Shown here: piece by piece, positions 40,784 through 49,630 of the stretch
Position numbering within the stretch: the stretch's first letter is position 1
How the letters are laid out: every line of letters starts with the position of its first letter
Assembly: GCF_000286955.2 (NCBI RefSeq)
Contig: NZ_AJYK02000063.1
Location: forward strand, 1-49,630
Source of the DNA: Vibrio rumoiensis 1S-45
GTDB lineage: Bacteria > Pseudomonadota > Gammaproteobacteria > Enterobacterales > Vibrionaceae
Direction: 5' to 3'
DNA: 49,630 bases
Made by a program: the position numbers and the translations under genes
The notes under the pieces: model-generated
Told to the model about the DNA's origin: nothing
Seen by the model: only the letters and a program-made list of their open reading frames with translations
Databases searched by the model: none

Positions 40784-42462
40784 TGTGTAGCTCCTTTATC
40801 TAAGGAACGAACATTCATTCTTCTATGTAAAAATCGATTGGCGATAAGAGCAATGCTGAAAGATACAAAAGGTAAAATTGCTTGCCATAGCGCATATAAC
40901 GCAACAACACGACGATCATGACCACTAGATAGGGCAACGGCTTCAGTTGTTAGTGTAGTCACACGCCCAGAGCCTAACATGATGGTTGGTAAATAAAGTG
41001 CAAGGCTTACGCTCATGCCCATTGCCCATGCAAAAATCAAAGCACTTGAAAGGGTACGTACCTTAATCTTAAACCAAGTTTTAAAGGGTGAAAGCCCTAA
41101 ACTGATGGCTGTTTGTGATAAACGAGTCGGGTAGCTTTTCCAAGGGCCATCTAAGCTTAAATAAACATACGGAAAAATGAAAAAGACATGCGACCAAACT
41201 ACCCAAAAAAAATAATAATCTTGGCCTGCCCATAAACTCGTGACTTGCATGCCAAATAAAAGCGACAACTGTGGAATTAACATAGGCAGGGCTATGATGT
41301 ACATAGGGAGAGCAAGGCGATATTTTTGTCGATATTCATGTGCAATCACTGCTAAACACAAAGCAATTATACTGCTAATAAGGGAGATATTGATGCTGGT
41401 AATGATGGTGTCTTGAATATACACCCATTCACTTTGCCAAAATCGTAAACTCCAATGGCTAGGTAACATATTAGGAAATTGCCATCGTTGAGCAAACGTC
41501 CAAATAATGATCACTGGTATTGTTGCTAAGCTAATCGCAGCTAAGACATGAAAGAAATAAGGCTTCATCTCAAGCGAACAACGTCGGCCAGAGATCATCC
41601 ATGAGCGATAGAGCCGTAAAAAGAATTGCTCTAGAACCCAAACTAAAGTGATTAGTAATGAACATAAGATAAATAGGACAAATGCACCCGCTGCCGCACG
41701 AGGAAGCTGATTCAAATCAGGCTCATTAAACCATTGCCATACGAGAACGGCGAAAGTAGGTGGGTGAGTTGGGCCTAATATTAAACTGACGTCCACCACC
41801 GAGCCGGAATAAGCCATAATGGCGAATAAAGAAAAACGCATATGCTTCCACCACTGAGGGAACAATGCTTTCCACCATGATTGTTGAAAAGAATAACCCA
41901 AGCTTTGGCTGACTTGTAATGTTTGCGATACCTTTAAATTATGTAAAATTGGCATGCTCATTAGCAATAGAAATGGTGTTTCTTTTATGGCTAACGCAAA
42001 GGTTAAGCCGATACCAAAATTGTCTTGTAATGAAAATAGACTATTAAATACCGTATCACTAAATGCCCAATGTATCGCGCGAGCAATCCAACCAGTATCC
42101 GAAAATAAAAAAAGAAATCCCACTGCGAATGCCACATGTGGCAAAGCTAAAAGTGGTGATAACGATTTCTCAACTCTTCCCCAAAAACGAGTGCCCCAAT
42201 AAGATTGAATGATCGAAAATGTCATTAATGCTGCAAGTAATGTACTTGCAATAGCAATGAAAAGGGTTTGATGGATAGAGTGCATAACGCCAGGCCATGA
42301 AAAAACTGCGCTGAAGGCGTTAAGGTCTACATTGAACAGTCCAAGCGGTGGAATGTAGCCCAGTGCTGGGGCTACCATGCCAAAAAAGCCAGGTATAAGA
42401 GGAAATACCCCAATCAGTAATACAGCGAAATAACTCAATCGAAGCATAAATCTTTTGTCCAT
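40780..42462 (-). CDS. ynjC: ABC transporter permease YnjC
   Basis: The 560-residue protein has about twelve membrane segments and is a fused double permease: two halves each carry an EAA-type contact loop, for example SLGYSFQQSWWKALFPQ in the first and SLGLSPFKTWFKIKV in the second. The arrangement matches ThiP- and FbpB-like importers, so iron and thiamine are the relatives, but the true substrate is unknown. It begins 21 bases after ynjB and overlaps ynjD by four bases. Confidence 0.92.
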   Translation of the reverse strand: MDKRFMLRLSYFAVLLIGVFPLIPGFFGMVAPALGYIPPLGLFNVDLNAFSAVFSWPGVMHSIHQTLFIAIASTLLAALMTFSIIQSYWGTRFWGRVEKSLSPLLALPHVAFAVGFLFLFSDTGWIARAIHWAFSDTVFNSLFSLQDNFGIGLTFALAIKETPFLLLMSMPILHNLKVSQTLQVSQSLGYSFQQSWWKALFPQWWKHMRFSLFAIMAYSGSVVDVSLILGPTHPPTFAVLVWQWFNEPDLNQLPRAAAGAFVLFILCSLLITLVWVLEQFFLRLYRSWMISGRRCSLEMKPYFFHVLAAISLATIPVIIIWTFAQRWQFPNMLPSHWSLRFWQSEWVYIQDTIITSINISLISSIIALCLAVIAHEYRQKYRLALPMYIIALPMLIPQLSLLFGMQVTSLWAGQDYYFFWVVWSHVFFIFPYVYLSLDGPWKSYPTRLSQTAISLGLSPFKTWFKIKVRTLSSALIFAWAMGMSVSLALYLPTIMLGSGRVTTLTTEAVALSSGHDRRVVALYALWQAILPFVSFSIALIANRFLHRRMNVRSLDKGATQ

Positions 42463-42483
42463 TGGTGACGGTAAGTCAGCACT

Positions 42484-43644
42484 TTACTGGCTATAACGCT
42501 TAAGCCAAGCTTGCTCAAGAGCCATTTGCCAAGTCGGATGTGGTTCTTCAATTGAATTGAAAAGCTTAGTTTTTTGTGCACTACCAGTTAAATAAGAGGC
42601 TTGCAACACGGAAGGGTCGCCCCAGACATTAATATCCCCTTTCTTCGATTGAGCTTCAGGGCTAAGTAAGAAATTTGTTACCACCATTGCACCTTCTTTC
42701 GCATTTGCATTCCATGGGATGGCAAGGAAATGAATGTTTGATAATGCGCCATTTTTCCAAGCGTAGCTTGCTGTTGTGTCTGCAAGTTTGCCGCTGGCTT
42801 GCGCTGAAAATACTTCATTTGGATTAAAGGTAATCGCAATATCGATTTGGTCATCGTCAAGTAGTTGAATAAGTTCTGGTTGGCTTGTTGGAAATTGTTT
42901 TCCTTGTTGCCAAGTTAGTGGTTTTAAGGCATCTAAGTAAACCCAAAGAGGTTGTGTTATTTTGTCAAACGTCCTTGGATCGACCGGCTGTGCTAACGCA
43001 GGATCGTTATTCGTCAATTCAATTAATAACGCTTTTAAAAAGCTAGTGCCGTGAAATTGCGGTGGTTTAGGGTAAGTAATTCGCCCTGGATGCGCTTGGG
43101 CATACTCTAATAAAGCTTTTGCCGAATTAGGTGGCGATGGAAGTTTTTTAACATCATGAATATACACTAATTGACCAACACCCCATGGGGCTTCTAAACC
43201 GTTAGTTGGTTCAGAAAAGTCATTGTCTACTGGTAAGGTTTTATCCACTTTTTGCCAGTTTGGCAGCGTTTCAACGAAAGGGCCAAATAACAGTTGGTTA
43301 TTTTTCATTGATTTAAAGTTTTCGCCATTAATCCAAACCAAATCAACACTACCACCTTCATTTTTACCTGCTGCTTTTTCTGCAAGAAGACGTGTGGTCG
43401 TTTCAGATATATCGCTGACTTTGACATGGTGAAGCGTAATGCCATAACGTTTTTTGACTTGTGCACTGGCCCAACGAAGGTAGTCGTTAATTTCTTGACT
43501 GCCCCCCCAAGCATTAAAATAGACGTCCTGTCCTTTTGCTTTGCTTTCTATTGCTTGCCAATTAGTAGAGTCATCTTCCGCATAAGAGATAGAAGATAAA
43601 GCCGTCGACAGGGCTAAAGTACAGCTAAGCAAAAAACGTTTCAT
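42484..43644 (-). CDS. ynjB: ABC transporter substrate-binding protein YnjB
   Basis: The 386-residue periplasmic protein starts with a signal peptide (MKRFLLSCTLALSTALSSISYAE, cleavage after YA) and a mature sequence of the type II binding-protein class with VYFNAWGGSQEINDYLRWASA. It is the first gene of ynjB-C-D-F-DUF2007. AAGGA lies five bases before the ATG. A near-perfect 20-bp palindrome 112 bases upstream is a likely operator. The ligand is unknown. Confidence 0.92.
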   Translation of the reverse strand: MKRFLLSCTLALSTALSSISYAEDDSTNWQAIESKAKGQDVYFNAWGGSQEINDYLRWASAQVKKRYGITLHHVKVSDISETTTRLLAEKAAGKNEGGSVDLVWINGENFKSMKNNQLLFGPFVETLPNWQKVDKTLPVDNDFSEPTNGLEAPWGVGQLVYIHDVKKLPSPPNSAKALLEYAQAHPGRITYPKPPQFHGTSFLKALLIELTNNDPALAQPVDPRTFDKITQPLWVYLDALKPLTWQQGKQFPTSQPELIQLLDDDQIDIAITFNPNEVFSAQASGKLADTTASYAWKNGALSNIHFLAIPWNANAKEGAMVVTNFLLSPEAQSKKGDINVWGDPSVLQASYLTGSAQKTKLFNSIEEPHPTWQMALEQAWLKRYSQ

Positions 43645-43755
43645 ATCAATCCTTACCTAAAATTAAATGCTGCTATATCAGACAGGCCAAAAGACAAAAA
43701 AATTTCATTTTTTATTAATAAATTAGGATTCTACAGAAGAAAAGTCACCTATATG

Positions 43756-43775
43756 AGTCAGATTAATCTGATTCA
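43756..43775. promoter_or_regulatory. 20-bp palindrome upstream of ynjB
   Basis: The dyad centres on AGATTAATCT, extended to TCAGATTAATCTGA with both flanks GA-N and N-TC, so 18 of 20 positions are symmetric. It lies 112 bases before the ynjB start, in the only intergenic space before the operon. It has no T run and looks like a dimeric repressor or activator site. Confidence 0.6.
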
Positions 43776-43792
43776 GTGCCCTTTTAATAAAA

Positions 43793-43815
43793 AACCAGCG
43801 ACGGCCGCTGGTTTT
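43793..43815 (-). terminator. Rho-independent terminator of purR
   Basis: AAACCAGCG and CGCTGGTTT pair perfectly around a five-base loop, and the minus strand continues TTTTATT. It lies 27 bases past the purR stop. Confidence 0.92.
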
Positions 43816-43842
43816 ATGTAATAAAAACGGTTTTCTTACAAA

Positions 43843-44847
43843 TTAGTTGAGTTTTTTGACCGTCGAACGTTCGAGAATTTCTGGGAACATTTCAAATACT
43901 TGCTTGGCGTGATTCTTATCTTTAATTCGCTCGAGCAGAATTTCTACCGCATTTTTTCCTAAACGGCGTTTAGGCTGGTGGATTGTGGTCAATGGTGGTG
44001 AAAAGTAAGCGGATAAATCGATGTTGTCATAACCAATCACCGAAATATCGTCTGGTACACGCATCCCTTTTTCTTGTAAACGGCTCATTAAGCCTAATGC
44101 CATAATGTCATTAAAGCAGAATACGGCAGTGGGCTTTTTATCCATAGCTAAAATCTTATCGGCAGCGAGCACAGCCGTATCACACTCAAAGTTACCTTCT
44201 ATTAACCATTCATCCGGTAAAGACAAGCCTTCTTCCGCTAAAGCTCGTTTGCAACCTGCAATACGTTCAATACAAGCCATCTTTTCAAAGTGACCGCTTA
44301 AACAAGCAATATCGGTATGGCCATTATCGATCAAATAACGAGTGGCTAAATAGCCGCCTTCTTCTGAATTATCAATGATTTTATCGGCTTTAGAGGTCTC
44401 AGGGCCCCAATCCATAACAACTTTTGGAATATCAGGGTGACCATCAAGCATGCCACGAAGTTCTTCATCAAGATCCGAACACATCACTAATAAACCATCG
44501 ACACGCTTACCGGCTAACATACGAATATAGTCACGCTGCTTATCAACTAGGCCACCAGTATTGCATAAGATTAAAGTATAACCTTGGCGATAACAGTAGC
44601 TTTCTACGCCATCGACCACTTCAGCAAAAAATGGGTTGGTTGATTGGGTGACGAGCATACCAATGGTGCTGGTAGTGTTACATTTTAAACTACGGGCAAC
44701 TGCACTTGGGGCATAGTTAAGTTCTTTAACGGCCGCCATGACTTTTTCTTGCGTTGTTTCTGCAACAAAGCGAGTTTTGTTGATGACATGAGACACGGTG
44801 GTGGTGGATACACCAGCAATACGTGCGACATCTTTGATTGTAGCCAT
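43843..44847 (-). CDS. purR: HTH-type transcriptional repressor PurR
   Basis: The 334-residue LacI-family repressor has the DNA-binding helix-turn-helix [21 protein letters not shown] at the N-terminus, with the hinge helix [14 protein letters not shown] periplasmic-binding-protein-like effector domain follows for hypoxanthine or guanine. It represses purine genes by binding PUR boxes. The name rests on LacI-family pattern and on the PUR-box-like sites here. A candidate PUR box lies 172 bases upstream, suggesting autoregulation. Confidence 0.93.
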   Translation of the reverse strand: MATIKDVARIAGVSTTTVSHVINKTRFVAETTQEKVMAAVKELNYAPSAVARSLKCNTTSTIGMLVTQSTNPFFAEVVDGVESYCYRQGYTLILCNTGGLVDKQRDYIRMLAGKRVDGLLVMCSDLDEELRGMLDGHPDIPKVVMDWGPETSKADKIIDNSEEGGYLATRYLIDNGHTDIACLSGHFEKMACIERIAGCKRALAEEGLSLPDEWLIEGNFECDTAVLAADKILAMDKKPTAVFCFNDIMALGLMSRLQEKGMRVPDDISVIGYDNIDLSAYFSPPLTTIHQPKRRLGKNAVEILLERIKDKNHAKQVFEMFPEILERSTVKKLN

Positions 44848-44900
44848 AGTGAGTTCCCTTTGTGCGGAATGTACTTATGTTCAAGCGACTAAAAAGATAA

Positions 44901-44924
44901 AAGCCGCCTTATTATTAGCGGCTT
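44901..44924 (-). terminator. Hairpin with T-run in the purR leader
   Basis: AAGCCGC and GCGGCTT pair around a ten-base loop, followed on the minus strand by TTTTATCTTTTTAG. It could end transcripts arriving from elyC or attenuate purR. Confidence 0.55.
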
Positions 44925-45002
44925 AGAATGATTTAATATTATTTGAACAGTGATTTTAGTCTGAATTGATAGCGCTGACAATCAAATGACAGTTTTTTAT
45001 CA

Positions 45003-45038
45003 ATGAAAGCAATCGTCAGCGTCAACGTTTGCTTTCAT
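45003..45038. promoter_or_regulatory. PUR-box-like site within a 10-bp inverted repeat
   Basis: ATGAAAGCAA at 45003-45012 is the exact reverse complement of TTGCTTTCAT at 45029-45038. The right half overlaps a 16-base sequence (45019-45034; minus strand AAGCAAACGTTGACGC) that fits the PUR box ACGCAAACGTTTGCGT at 12 of 16 positions. Located upstream of purR and just after elyC. Confidence 0.5.
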
Positions 45039-45073
45039 GGTTTGGAAGGCGGTTAACCTGAACGAATAATGAT

Positions 45074-45874
45074 TTATTCAAATGGTGTGGCAGCTTCTAC
45101 AGGCCCTGGTTCTGTCGCTAAAGTATTGCGAAGTGATAACCACCAACGACCAAGTTGCTCATGCCAGTATCGCTCACTTTGTTCTAAATACTTGGCTTGA
45201 GGAGTAAAGCGGTCCCAAGCTTGGTTTATGTTATCAAAAGCAAGGTAATTGGTTGGTGCCGGAATTGGCTGTAATCCAGCGCTTTTAAACTCTGTCATTG
45301 CGCGTTTCATGTGACTGGCCGATGTCACTAGAACAAGGCGTTTTGAACCAACAAAGCCAGATGCTTGTCTTGCTTCTTCCCATGTGTCTTTGGCACTTTC
45401 TAATAAAATGATATCCGATTTCGTGACCCCTAATGAAACGGCAACGGTTGCCATCATACGTGCATTACTGACAGATGAACCCGCAGCATATCCGGATAAA
45501 ATCAGTTTAGCGCCAGGATACATCCTTAAAATACGGATACCCTCAGCAAGTCGCATTAATCCATTACGGGACAATTCGGATGTCGGCGGCATGTCTGCGT
45601 CTACGGTATGACCACTGCCTAGTACCATCACATAATCTATAGTTCCTTCCACTGGTAAAAAGGCTTTATAAGCTCGTTCAGTTGGCTTTAATAGTGGTGT
45701 TGAAACGGGTTGAAAAGAAAAAAGAAAAATACCCATCAATGAAATGAAAGTTAGCGCGCAACCAGCGCCGCGCTTATAGGTAAACATAATAAGAAAAAGG
45801 CCAATAAACCCGATGATTAATAAGGCAGGTAAGGGCATTAATAAAGATGACAATATTTTTTTTAGTTCAAACAT
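45074..45874 (-). CDS. elyC: Envelope biogenesis factor ElyC (DUF218)
   Basis: The 266-residue inner-membrane protein has two membrane segments, about 9-32 and 37-55, and a DUF218 domain from about residue 78 with VMVLGSGHTVDADMPPTSELSRNG and LILSGYAAGSS. ElyC (YcbC) affects peptidoglycan and lipid-carrier homeostasis in E. coli. It is divergent from cmoM. The cmoM-mukFEB gene order here resembles E. coli, where ycbC, cmoM and mukF are neighbours. A long leader separates it from purR. Confidence 0.92.
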   Translation of the reverse strand: MFELKKILSSLLMPLPALLIIGFIGLFLIMFTYKRGAGCALTFISLMGIFLFSFQPVSTPLLKPTERAYKAFLPVEGTIDYVMVLGSGHTVDADMPPTSELSRNGLMRLAEGIRILRMYPGAKLILSGYAAGSSVSNARMMATVAVSLGVTKSDIILLESAKDTWEEARQASGFVGSKRLVLVTSASHMKRAMTEFKSAGLQPIPAPTNYLAFDNINQAWDRFTPQAKYLEQSERYWHEQLGRWWLSLRNTLATEPGPVEAATPFE

Positions 45875-45986
45875 TCTAGATAGTCCGAAAATTCATCATT
45901 TAGTAAATAAAACGTAGTAATTGCTTTATTCCTGTATTTGCTGTGACAGAATACACGCAAAATTTAGTTATCTTAAACGAAAAAAG

Positions 45987-46769
45987 ATGAACCAAGACCG
46001 AAATTTCGATGATATAGCTCATAAGTTCGCCAAAAATATTTATGGATCGGATAAAGGTAACATCCGGAAAACCATTGTTTGGCAGGATTTGGAGCAAGCT
46101 CTTGCTTTGCTTGAAACTCAATCCTCCCGCTTGATGATACTTGATGCAGGTGGTGGTTTAGGACAAATCTCTCAGAGATTAGCTCAGTTTGGACATCAGA
46201 TTGTCCTGTGCGATATTTCTAGTGAAATGTTAGAACTTGCCAAACAAGATGTTGAACAGCATGAACTTAGTGAACAATTTCGGTTTGTTCATTCATCAAT
46301 ACAAGATCTCGATCATCAATTTGATGAACCGGTTGATTTGGTTCTCTTTCATGCAGTGATGGAATGGCTTGAAAACCCACAAGAAGTCTTAAAATGTGTA
46401 TTAAGTAAACTAAAGCCAGGCGGAGTCGCATCGGTGATGTTTTATAATCATCATGGGTTGGTTTTGAAAAATGTAACTTGTGGTAACATTCCGCATATTT
46501 TGCAAGGAATGCCCCATAGAAAGCGGTTTAAGTTACAACCCCAGAAAGGCTTGATACCTGAAAACGTCTATCAATGGATAGAAAACGAAGGTTTTAATAT
46601 TTGTGGAAAGTCCGGTATTCGTTGCTTCAATGATTATATCGGTAATCAACAATACATGGGTGACTTTGATGTGGAGGATGTTATGGCATTAGAGCAACAG
46701 TTATGCCGAACAGAGCCATATTTATCCTTAGGGCGTTACATCCATGTTTGGGCACAAAAACCGCTATGA
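45987..46769 (+). CDS. cmoM: tRNA 5-carboxymethoxyuridine methyltransferase CmoM
   Basis: The 260-residue class I SAM methyltransferase (formerly SmtA) has motif I LDAGGGLGQIS with the SAM-binding glycines, followed by VLCDISSEMLELAKQD and LFHAVMEWLENP. It makes the methyl ester of cmo5U34 in certain tRNAs. I start at the ATG at 45987 (MNQDRNFDD); the frame to 45921 is open but the family starts here. It precedes mukF by 42 bases in the same direction and is the first gene of the muk cluster as in E. coli. Confidence 0.95.
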   Translation: MNQDRNFDDIAHKFAKNIYGSDKGNIRKTIVWQDLEQALALLETQSSRLMILDAGGGLGQISQRLAQFGHQIVLCDISSEMLELAKQDVEQHELSEQFRFVHSSIQDLDHQFDEPVDLVLFHAVMEWLENPQEVLKCVLSKLKPGGVASVMFYNHHGLVLKNVTCGNIPHILQGMPHRKRFKLQPQKGLIPENVYQWIENEGFNICGKSGIRCFNDYIGNQQYMGDFDVEDVMALEQQLCRTEPYLSLGRYIHVWAQKPL

Positions 46770-46811
46770 ATTTTATATTTTCAGACATAAATAGAATGAA
46801 CAGGAACAAGA

Positions 46812-48164
46812 ATGAGTGAGATTACTCAAGATGTTGTTGAGCCAGCCATCAATCAACAACCGATTGATGAACTTGTCGGTTGGGTAAAACAACATGATTT
46901 TTCATTAAATTTAACTACAGAGCGATTAGCATTCTTAATTGCTATTGCAGTTTTAAGTGATGAGAAGTTTGATGAAGAGTTAGGCGAAGGCGAGTTGCAC
47001 GATGCATTCAATATCGTTACTCGTTTATTCGAAGACACCGGTGAAGCCTCGGCATTTCGTGCCAACAATGCGATTAATGAATTGGTATCTCAAAGATTAC
47101 TGAGCCGCTTTGTCAGTGAGCTAAATGATGGTGCAAGTATTTATCGTATCTCACCATTGGGGGTTGCGATCACCGGTTATTATGTCCGCCATCGTGAATT
47201 CTCTAAATTAAAATTGTCGATTCAACTTTCTATGGTTGCCGATGAAATGTCGAAAGCGGTGACCTATGCTCAACAAGCTACCACGATAGGGCATTGGCAA
47301 AAAAATGTGTATGGCGTTTTAAAATATTCGGTTGGAGAAATTTTTGATCGGATCGACTTAAACCAACGTGCAATGGACGATCAACAAATTTCCATCAAGC
47401 AACAAATTGCCGAGCTGCTCAACCAAGATTGGCGTGATGCGATCAGCAGTTGTGAAAGTTTATTGTCAGAGACATCAAGCACATTAAACGAATTACAAGA
47501 AACCCTGCAAGCGGCTGGTGATGAGCTGCAATCTCAATTGCTCGATATTCAACAAATTATCTATGGTCAAGAAGGGTTAGATATCATCGATGCCATTCTT
47601 TTCTCATTACAAACCAAGCTCGATCGCATCATTAGTTGGGGCCAACAAGCGATAGATCTGTGGATTGGTTATGACCGTCATGTGCATAAATTCATTCGTA
47701 CTGCGATTGATATGGACCAAAACCGCGCTTTCAGTCAGCGTTTGCGTCAATCGGTAACCGATTACTTTGATGCGCCTTGGTACTTGGTGCACTCCGATGC
47801 TGAACGTTTACGTGATATGCGTGATGAAGCCATGATGCTTCGTAATGATGAAGTGACGGGCGCGATTCCCGATGAAGTGGAATACGAAGAACTCAGCGTA
47901 GTGGATGATGCACTCAGCCTACGTGTAGAAGCGATGCTCAAGCAGCATCAAGAAACGGGACAAGCCATTGATTTAGGCCGTGTGCTACGAGATTACTTAG
48001 CTGAACACCCCGCGACTCAACATTTTGATTTAGCCCGAATGGTTGTCGATCAAGCGGTAAGAATGGGGTATTCGGAATCCGATTACCAAGCAATTCAACC
48101 GGATTGGCAAGCAATTAATGATTTTGGTGCAAAGGTACAAGCAAATGTCATCGATAAATACTGA
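46812..48164 (+). CDS. mukF: Chromosome partition protein MukF
   Basis: The 450-residue kleisin subunit is helical. It has an N-terminal winged-helix dimerisation domain (about 1-120), a central helical region and a C-terminal winged helix that contacts the MukB head. With MukE and MukB it forms the condensin of gammaproteobacteria and acts on DNA. It is slightly longer than E. coli MukF (440). Its end overlaps the mukE start by 20 bases, so the two are coupled. AGGAACAAG lies before the ATG. Confidence 0.97.
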   Translation: MSEITQDVVEPAINQQPIDELVGWVKQHDFSLNLTTERLAFLIAIAVLSDEKFDEELGEGELHDAFNIVTRLFEDTGEASAFRANNAINELVSQRLLSRFVSELNDGASIYRISPLGVAITGYYVRHREFSKLKLSIQLSMVADEMSKAVTYAQQATTIGHWQKNVYGVLKYSVGEIFDRIDLNQRAMDDQQISIKQQIAELLNQDWRDAISSCESLLSETSSTLNELQETLQAAGDELQSQLLDIQQIIYGQEGLDIIDAILFSLQTKLDRIISWGQQAIDLWIGYDRHVHKFIRTAIDMDQNRAFSQRLRQSVTDYFDAPWYLVHSDAERLRDMRDEAMMLRNDEVTGAIPDEVEYEELSVVDDALSLRVEAMLKQHQETGQAIDLGRVLRDYLAEHPATQHFDLARMVVDQAVRMGYSESDYQAIQPDWQAINDFGAKVQANVIDKY

Positions 48165-48915
48165 TTATAAAGCACCCGAGAGTGCCGACTTCTCCGAACA
48201 AGACTACATGCCAACACAATTGGTTAAGGCCTTGTCTAATTCATTATTTCCAGCATTAGACAGCGCATTGCGCGCCGGTCGCCATATATCAAGTGATGAT
48301 ATGGATAACCACGCTTTTCTAAGCGATTTTGATACCGATCTTGGTATTTTTTATCAACGCTATAATGCGGAATTGGTCCGCGCCCCGGAAGGTTTTTTCT
48401 ACCTTCGACCACGCTCAACCTCACTGATTGGGCGTAGCGTGTTGTCCGAACTGGATATGCTGGTAGGGAAAATTTTGTGTTTCTTATACTTAAGCCCTGA
48501 GCGTTTGGCGCATGAAGGTATTTTTACCAATCAAGAATTATACGAAGAATTGCTTAGCCTTGCTGATGAAAAAAAGCTGATGCGATTGGTCACAAACCGT
48601 GCCACTGGTTCGGATTTAGATAAAGAAAAACTGTTTGAAAAAGTACGCACGTCACTGCGTCGTCTGCGTCGTATAGGCATGGTTTTACCGGTCGGCGATG
48701 ATGAAAAGTTCCGTATCAGTGAAGCGGTATTTCGCTTTGGGGCGGATGTACGGGTTGGTGATGATATTGCGGCAGCGCAATTACGTTTAATCCGTGATGG
48801 TGAAGCGGTACTCGATCCAAGTAAAGTTAAGGGTACGCAAGAACAAGATGCGTCTGATGAACAAGTCGACACTGAGTCAGAACAAGACGAACAAGAACAA
48901 GCAGGTGGCTTATGA
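48145..48915 (+). CDS. mukE: Chromosome partition protein MukE
   Basis: The 256-residue winged-helix protein bridges MukF and MukB. It contains [19 protein letters not shown] and [14 protein letters not shown], and ends with an acidic, glutamine-rich tail. E. coli MukE is somewhat shorter (234), and the extra length here is in the C-terminal tail. I start at the ATG at 48145, after AGGTACAAGC, because it precedes the conserved core and overlaps mukF by 20 bases. Its stop overlaps the mukB ATG by four bases (ATGA). Confidence 0.95.
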   Translation: MSSINTDYKAPESADFSEQDYMPTQLVKALSNSLFPALDSALRAGRHISSDDMDNHAFLSDFDTDLGIFYQRYNAELVRAPEGFFYLRPRSTSLIGRSVLSELDMLVGKILCFLYLSPERLAHEGIFTNQELYEELLSLADEKKLMRLVTNRATGSDLDKEKLFEKVRTSLRRLRRIGMVLPVGDDEKFRISEAVFRFGADVRVGDDIAAAQLRLIRDGEAVLDPSKVKGTQEQDASDEQVDTESEQDEQEQAGGL

Positions 48916-49630
48916 GCGAGCAAGATAAAGTGATTGATCAAGGAAAAGGCATTGCTCGAGGCAAATACCAATCGCTGACCATGATCAACTGGAACGGTTT
49001 TTTTGCACGTACTTTTGATATTGATGGCCTAGTGACAACACTCTCTGGCGGTAATGGTGCCGGTAAATCGACCACCATGGCAGCTTTTATCACAGCCTTA
49101 ATTCCTGATCAGAGCTTATTGCATTTTCGTAATACTACTGAAGCGGGCAGTTCTCAAGCATCACGCGATAAAGGCTTATTCGGTAAACTGCAACCGGGTA
49201 CCTGTTATTCCGCTTTAGATGTAGTGAACTCACGTCATCAACGCCTATTGTTTACGGTTAAACTGCAACAAGTTGCAGGGCGAGATAAGAAGGTTGATAT
49301 CAAACCGATCCTTATCCAAGGCCTGCCAAGTCATGTGAAACCGACAGACGTATTGATCGAAACGTTACCAAACGGTCAAGCACGCGTTCGCCCATATAAC
49401 GAATTAAAAGAGAAAATAGCTGAATACGAAGGCGTGATTTTAAAGGCATTTACATCGGTTGCTGATTACCACAGCATGATGTTTGAAATGGGCGTGTTGC
49501 CGAAGAAACTGCGCAACACTGGCGACCGTTCTAAGTTCTATCGCTTAATTGAAGCGTCGCTTTACGGTGGTATTTCCAGTGCTATCACTCGTTCTTTACG
49601 TGATTATTTACTGCCACAAAATGGCGGGGG
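48912..49630 (+). CDS. mukB: Chromosome partition protein MukB (5' part)
   Basis: The reading frame opens at ATG 48912, overlapping the mukE stop, and stays open to the window edge (239 codons, no stop). The product is the N-terminal ATPase head of MukB, with Walker A GGNGAGKS at residues 46-53, followed by [17 protein letters not shown] and [11 protein letters not shown]. MukB is an SMC-like protein of about 1480 residues. The start [22 protein letters not shown] is about a dozen residues longer than E. coli MukB, whose own start is near GKYQSL. The gene is cut by the window, not broken. Confidence 0.96.
   Translation, partial: MSEQDKVIDQGKGIARGKYQSLTMINWNGFFARTFDIDGLVTTLSGGNGAGKSTTMAAFITALIPDQSLLHFRNTTEAGSSQASRDKGLFGKLQPGTCYSALDVVNSRHQRLLFTVKLQQVAGRDKKVDIKPILIQGLPSHVKPTDVLIETLPNGQARVRPYNELKEKIAEYEGVILKAFTSVADYHSMMFEMGVLPKKLRNTGDRSKFYRLIEASLYGGISSAITRSLRDYLLPQNGG

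Overview
The window is a stretch of a gammaproteobacterial chromosome, almost certainly from a member of the Vibrionaceae. The evidence is the gene content: a monomeric NADP-isocitrate dehydrogenase, mukF-mukE-mukB preceded by cmoM, the aat-bpt pair beside clpS-clpA, lapA-lapB-pyrF, and a HisP-like arginine importer. The base composition is fairly AT-rich. Almost everything is core metabolism or housekeeping. The only accessory-looking DNA is the first kilobase: a GNAT acetyltransferase and a small membrane protein separated by sequence that resembles a worn integron attC site.

Layout. 1-1000: cassette-like region. 1103-7082, minus strand: a PAS-GGDEF protein, then the yeaG-yeaH-spoVR stress operon, whose yeaG-yeaH spacer can form a 16-bp hairpin. 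7323-10675, minus: pflB, pflA and an unrecognised 36-residue ORF directly after pflA that ends at its own terminator. 10676-11543: a divergent control region with an FNR-like site, a 13-bp inverted repeat and a consensus ARG box. 11544-14705, plus: an arginine/basic amino acid importer. 14811-21269, minus: xthA, a frameshifted YeeE/YedE-type gene, roxA, purB, hflD and mnmA. 21409-24671: rluE divergent from icd, with a hairpin-rich icd leader. 24998-30575: a truncated HD-domain gene, cspD, clpS-clpA, infA, bpt and aat. 30745-37584, plus: aroA, cmk, rpsA, ihfB, lapA-lapB and pyrF. 37708-43644: a VOC-fold protein, an alpha/beta hydrolase behind a Fur-like site, and the five-gene ynjB-C-D-F-DUF2007 operon. 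43843-49630: purR, elyC, cmoM and mukF-mukE-mukB, with mukB cut by the window edge.

Genes that work together: pflA activates PflB for anaerobic pyruvate cleavage. ClpS and ClpA (recognition and unfolding) sit a few kilobases from Aat and Bpt (addition of destabilising N-terminal residues), so the N-degron pathway is nearly complete in one place. purR lies in the same window as purB, which carries a PUR-box-like sequence inside its 5' coding region. LapA and LapB control LpxC turnover. MukF, MukE and MukB form the chromosome condensin.

I found no clear defence system, phage, CRISPR array, rRNA or tRNA. The best candidates for something not fully described are the ynj operon with its palindromic operator, the 36-residue ORF after pflA, and the structured leaders of icd and rpsA. 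All reading was by eye. Homology calls rest on remembered family motifs, not on searches.
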